Source: Cladosporium sp. IMV 00045 (lineage: Eukaryota; Ascomycota; Dothideomycetes; Cladosporiales; Cladosporiaceae). Taken from it: a DNA stretch of 21,206 nucleotides. Below, in pieces: positions 17,398 through 21,206 of the stretch. The notes beneath the pieces are model-generated. The model was not told where the DNA came from. It worked only from the letters and a program-made list of their open reading frames with translations, and ran no database searches. Position 1 is the stretch's first letter, and every line of letters starts with the position of its first letter. The stretch lies in NCBI GenBank assembly GCA_001931905.2, contig MSJI02000699.1, positions 4,499 to 25,704 of the forward strand. The letters run 5' to 3'. Made by a program: the position numbers and the translations under genes.

Positions 17398-18810
17398 ATG
17401 GACGTCATCGCTAGCCTTCAACGTCTTCGACTCCCGGCCGACACGTATGCCCACTGCCACATGCTGTTCTTGGAATATCCATCGACTTCGTTGATCACGT
17501 CCTATCCCATGGGTAGCCAGAATCTTCGACTGCAGCCACCAAAAGACGCGCCATACCGGGAAATGCCTGATGTTAGCAAGTACTTCTTGCAAGAAAGAGG
17601 CTTGGACTATTTTGTCAGATACGACGTTTCTCAACGATATATCGAGGGAAACCCAACCCTTGATGTTTCCAACCTCACTTCTGCGATCAATCAGCTTTCC
17701 AGCTGTGGTGGAAGAAGCGTGCTGGAGGCAGTGACAATCTCCGACAATCAGCTCGGAGAAGAGGGATATATCTTCCACTTGAGTACTCTTTGGCACGGTA
17801 GTGGGGCGAGACAGACTCAGCTCTTCCGATTCAACGAAGCACAATGGAGGCAGATGTCAACACTGGCTGAGGCTAAACCTTGGTCGAGCCTCTTGCTTGA
17901 CCTCTTCTCTCGAGCATCAGACAGAGCCTATTTCCATGTCCAACGCCAACTTCACGCCACACAATACCTGTCGACTGATGCACCAAGATGGGACTGCTAT
18001 AGCATTTCTACCACCAACGAACTTCTTGCGCTCAATATGAGGCGAGTGAGACGGCAAGGCACTATGATATGTCTCGAGCCGATCCGAGACTTGTGGGGAG
18101 AGAACACCGAACGCTTCACGGTCCGTCTTCCATGCGAGCACGAGACGACGACTTCAGTCAAGTCTCTCAAGTCGCTGCCCAAAGCCCAATGCATCGATAC
18201 GGCTTGCCCAACCTGCGGGAGGAACATCATGCAAGAGAGCGACATCATCCACGCCGAGCACAGCTTAGAAAGACATCGACGCCAGAGAGCGGCAATCGAC
18301 GAGATACTGTGGAACCGCGTCACCACAGAGAACCCGAGCCTTGCGATCAACATGCACGTCTCAGGCAACGTCCTCTCCCACGCTCTCTGCCACGCACTTC
18401 GTTCGATGCATGTGCCGGAATCAGTCACTCCACGTGCGCTTTGTCCGGCGTGGTCTCCTGAAGCAAGCGCTGCGCTTCACAAGATCCTCACAGCATATGA
18501 GGCGGAGTCTTCCTGGATTGAGGGTACTATGGAAGTGATGTACGAGCTTCTGATGACGTTTGTGGACATCGCTGTGCAGGAGCTCTCGTTCCGGAATACG
18601 GGATTCTCGGCGTCGAGTACATTTCCTGCATGGACGGCATTCAGCTGCAAGTGGATTGAGCGGACTGTGAAGCTTGCGACGATGGCTGGGTATGTGGGTG
18701 AAGATGTTTGGGCTGTCTTTGGGGAAGAACCGGGTGAAGACTTATGTGTAGATGAGGATTGCCGTGAGGTGGATGACTTGCAAGCGCTGGTTGACGGGAT
18801 CACGTTGTAG
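17398..18810 (+). CDS. Hypothetical protein with degenerate RING-like finger, 470 aa
   Basis: Single exon from the ATG at 17398 (MDVIASLQRLRLPADTYAHC) to TAG at 18808-18810. A RING-like pattern runs from about residue 222 to 276: ICLEPI with C225, then RLPCEHE with C246 and H248, C265, and CPTCG with C270 and C273. A true RING would have a Cys two or three residues before C225 (here Thr/Met) and a Cys/His pair after H248, where this protein has Thr and Ser (ETTTSVKSL). At least two of eight zinc ligands therefore appear missing. The N-terminal 200 residues and the C-terminal helical part (a Trp- and Glu-containing region, then the acidic tail GEEPGEDLCVDEDC) match nothing I know. No signal peptide or membrane segment. 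It might be an inactive ubiquitin-ligase-like protein; that is inference. An upstream exon cannot be excluded. Confidence 0.75.
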   Translation: MDVIASLQRLRLPADTYAHCHMLFLEYPSTSLITSYPMGSQNLRLQPPKDAPYREMPDVSKYFLQERGLDYFVRYDVSQRYIEGNPTLDVSNLTSAINQLSSCGGRSVLEAVTISDNQLGEEGYIFHLSTLWHGSGARQTQLFRFNEAQWRQMSTLAEAKPWSSLLLDLFSRASDRAYFHVQRQLHATQYLSTDAPRWDCYSISTTNELLALNMRRVRRQGTMICLEPIRDLWGENTERFTVRLPCEHETTTSVKSLKSLPKAQCIDTACPTCGRNIMQESDIIHAEHSLERHRRQRAAIDEILWNRVTTENPSLAINMHVSGNVLSHALCHALRSMHVPESVTPRALCPAWSPEASAALHKILTAYEAESSWIEGTMEVMYELLMTFVDIAVQELSFRNTGFSASSTFPAWTAFSCKWIERTVKLATMAGYVGEDVWAVFGEEPGEDLCVDEDCREVDDLQALVDGITL

Positions 18811-19139
18811 ATTCAGCGCGTGCCAGAGGGATTCTCTTTGTGTTCGCTGATCCAATTTCATTGTAGTTTTACTGAACAAGACCATCAATCATGTGATATC
18901 ATCCAAATTCAATCACGGTTACTGAACGAACGACCTGCCAGCGATGTGAAGTAAAGGCTCATCTCGGGGAGCGGGGATCACTCGGCCGAAAATGCCCGTC
19001 CCCAGGCTTTATGGCATGCAGCGCGTTCGAACTTCGCGCTCTTGCCCTCTCACTAACAGACCTACCCATCAGCCAGCCAGCGCCCGCGAAGCCGAAGCAA
19101 CAATCCATCCCGACCTCCCCCAGGCGGCTTGCAAGCGCA
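18811..19139. other. Intergenic region before RSC7
   Basis: 329 bases containing the 3' flank of the RING-like gene and the RSC7 promoter or leader. An in-frame ATG at 19011 lies here and would add 43 residues to RSC7 if used. No TATA box was seen. Confidence 0.55.
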
Positions 19140-20912
19140 ATGGGCTTCAAAAAAGGCCACAAGGGCTTCCCGCGTAAGAACAGGGCCTCTTTAGGCGGTA
19201 AGCTCTCATCCCATACTCACTTCAAACACCTCCCATATGTGCAAAGCCCTAACAACTTCATCGCAGAAACGCCCACTCGTCCACCCAAAACCGAGGATGA
19301 GGACTCCGAAATGATCGATGCAGGCGACGATGCTGATGCGGAAGCGACTGGCGATGCGACGCCCTTGAGAGGTGCCGGACTCGAAGAGGAAGCCGACGCG
19401 CAAACTCCTGCCGCGGACGACGATGACGATGATGACGACGACGACGATGCCGACAGCCCGCCACAAATCACCGCCATGCCGCGCCGACGAGGAAGAGGTC
19501 GCGGTCCTGGCAGACCACCAACTAGACACCTTGGCACTCCCGATGTTGGCGAAGATGGAAGCGAGTCGGGCACACCTTTCAAGAGAAAGAGAGGACGACC
19601 TGTAGGATCGGGACGAGGAGGTTTCAGAGGCAGGAGGAAAGGCGCGCCTCCAGAGGCACCTCATGTCATGTTTGAAGGGCAGAAATACGATGTCGTCAAC
19701 GACGAGGCGCAAATCGACCAAGACGACGAGGGCGATGAGAAGGTGGACGAGAATGGACATCTCAAAGGTGGAAGGGAGTATCGGGTTCGCACATTCACGA
19801 TCCAGGGACGCGGCGAGAAGCTTTATATGTTGTCGACGGAGCCTGCTCGTTGCTGCGGTTTCCGCGACAGCTATCTCTTCTTCACGAAGCACCCTAAGCT
19901 CTACAAGGTACTCGTCAACGATGCTGAGAAGAAGGACTTGATCGAACGCGAGATTTTGCCCAGCAGCTACAAGGGCCGCAATATTGGTGTTGTCGTTGCG
20001 CGATCGGTCTTCCGCGAGTTCGGTGCTAGAATCATCGTCGGCGGTAGGCGCATTATTGATGACTACAAAGTCACCCAGGCACGCGCAAACGGTGAGATTG
20101 AGGGCGAGCTCGCGGATCCGGATGACATTGTCCCCGGAAAGGACGAGCCTTACAATCGCAATCGCTACGTCGCCTGGTTCGGTGCTAGCGAGGTCTATCG
20201 CACAACTGGAAGTGCAGCGGCCGCTGGTGCTCGCAACCCTGCGCCAATAGGAGGCAAGCGCAGGAACAACATCACTATTGGCAACTGGCAATTCATGCAT
20301 GCCAAAGAAGCAAGGTATGTATTTTTGTTCTTCGATGCACATTAAGGAGTATGCTGATCAATTCGTCCCAGCCGCTTTAATGCCATCATGGCAGCGACTC
20401 GCGCAACAACGAACCACGGCGTTTACGACACTCATACCAATATGATGTTCTACCCGAAGAATACACAACCGACACACGCCAAATGGGAGCAGATCGCCCC
20501 ACCTACGCAAACACAGTCAGCGCCACAGATCACGAATGGTACCTCATCCGCCAACGGCCCCGACTCATCCGAAGCACCATCTGCTTCCCAGCAACAGCAA
20601 ACCTCGAAATTCTCAGACGTACCGCCAGTCGTATCACGCAACTATGCCGTGATCGATACCGCCTACACCGCACCGCCAATCTCCAACGCCGGCTTCCCAG
20701 GCCCCGATGGCGCGATCACCGACCCAACCTCCGGAGCGCAAGGTCTCAGCAACATCTCGGCAGACGTCGTCGACGAGCTGCCGGAGGACTGCCGGAAGGC
20801 TTTCGAGGAGGCCAAGTCGGCGGAGCTGGGCTGGAAGCAGCAGTGGGGCACCGAGGGCGACAGTGCAATGCGAGGGGGATTGAAGATCGGCTTTAGCGGG
20901 TATCCTGTTTGA
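19140..20912 (+). CDS. RSC7: Chromatin-remodelling complex subunit RSC7/SWP82 (NPL6 family), 548 aa
   Basis: Three exons: 19140-19197, 19267-20314, 20372-20912. Introns are 69 nt (GTAAGC donor, CCTAAC branch, ATCGCAG acceptor) and 57 nt (GTATGT donor, GTCCCAG acceptor, CTGAT branch). The start MGFKKGHKGFPRKNR is preferred over the in-frame ATG at 19011 because its N-terminus is basic and compact; this choice is inference. An acidic segment has 11 Asp in a row (70-80). Two AT-hook-like motifs follow: GRGRGPGRPP (95-104) and KRKRGRPVGSG (125-135). The conserved CRC domain comprises YRVRTFTIQGRGEKLYMLSTEPAR, RDSYLFFTKHPKLYK, VARSVFREFGARII and NRYVAWFGASEVY, and continues across the second intron (FNAIMAATRATTNHGVYDTHTN). 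The protein is a subunit of the RSC and SWI/SNF nucleosome remodellers in the nucleus. The C-terminal third is Gln/Ser/Pro-rich. Confidence 0.92.
19198..19266 (+). other. Intron 1 of RSC7: 69 nt, multiple of three, no stop codon
   Basis: The consensus donor GTAAGC, branch CCTAAC and acceptor CAG mark it as an intron. It has exactly 23 codons with no in-frame stop, so an unspliced message still encodes the full protein with a His/Asn/Pro-containing insert after residue 19. Confidence 0.75.
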
Positions 20913-21206
20913 CGTTATCAGGGCGTTGGGCGAATAGGCGTTGTGGGTGCTTGAAGAATGAGCTTTAGCTCTTCTTGCTTTTTGTTTGATTTTCTTGGGA
21001 GGCTGGGGTTTTGTCATTTTCTGATTGGGAAGGGCTGGGTGGACGGAGCTGACTTCATCATCAGAGAAGGCTCTGGGGCTCTTTCTGACACCGGGGCTTT
21101 GTTTTTACTACTATTATTCCATTCACGCATGCGTCACGCTCTAATCGAGTATTGAATACCCAACAAACTTGGGAAGACATTAAGACAAAACAATCAAAGA
21201 AAAAAA
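20913..21206. other. 3' flank of RSC7 to window end
   Basis: 294 bases of likely 3' UTR and downstream DNA. T-rich at 20965-21000. The last bases are A-rich. No start of another gene can be recognised. Confidence 0.55.

Noticed and set aside
19206..20342. 378-codon open frame antisense to RSC7
   Set aside because: Mirror of the RSC7 exon; no recognisable domain, and the Asp run merely becomes a Val/Ile/His run.
1..21206. tRNA genes, rRNA, CRISPR arrays, transposase or reverse transcriptase genes, secondary-metabolite core enzymes
   Set aside because: No A/B-box pairs, repeat-spacer arrays or motif of these families was seen by eye on either strand; a tRNAscan or repeat search would be needed to exclude small cases.

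Overview
The window is nuclear DNA from a filamentous ascomycete (Pezizomycotina). The evidence is short GT-AG spliceosomal introns (mostly 56-90 nt) with CTAAC/CTAAT-type branch points, GC-rich third codon positions, pyrimidine-rich tracts before start codons, and a set of typical fungal housekeeping proteins. A Dothideomycete is my best guess for the class, but that is inference from the look of the proteins and not proven here. There is no sign of bacterial operons, phage, CRISPR or an intact transposon.

Layout. 1-343 (+) is the 3' part of a SEC4/Rab8-type secretory GTPase, cut by the window edge. 1611-2997 (+) is a kelch-repeat beta-propeller protein. 3810-5214 (+) is a 3-ketoacyl-CoA-type thiolase. 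It converges with 5299-6089 (-), a DUF3245-type small nuclear-looking protein whose reading frame is broken once. Divergent from that is 6443-8111 (+), the mitochondrial succinyl-CoA ligase beta subunit, with six exons. 8761-10614 (+) is the vacuolar permease ATG22, with four exons. 11309-11956 (+) is a GNAT acetyltransferase. It converges with 12359-13427 (-), an Hva1/TUDOR (DUF2945-like) protein with an AT-hook tail and an unusually long first intron. 14141-16132 (-) is an intronless SCT1/GPT2-type glycerol-3-phosphate acyltransferase. 17398-18810 (+) is an intronless protein with a degraded RING-like finger. 19140-20912 (+) is the RSC7/SWP82-type chromatin-remodelling subunit, with three exons.

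The genes do not form a pathway or a recognisable cluster. Themes are ordinary cell biology: exocytosis, fatty-acid breakdown feeding acetyl-CoA, the TCA cycle, amino-acid efflux from the vacuole, glycerolipid synthesis and chromatin. I found no convincing new system. The items most worth a second look are the frame break in the DUF3245 gene, the 385-nt first intron packed with GATGCG words, the degenerate RING protein, the thiolase that lacks visible peroxisomal signals yet has a CCGAGG box upstream, and a 69-nt intron in RSC7 that can be read through in frame. Splice sites were placed by eye from consensus and from reading-frame continuity; no transcript data were available.
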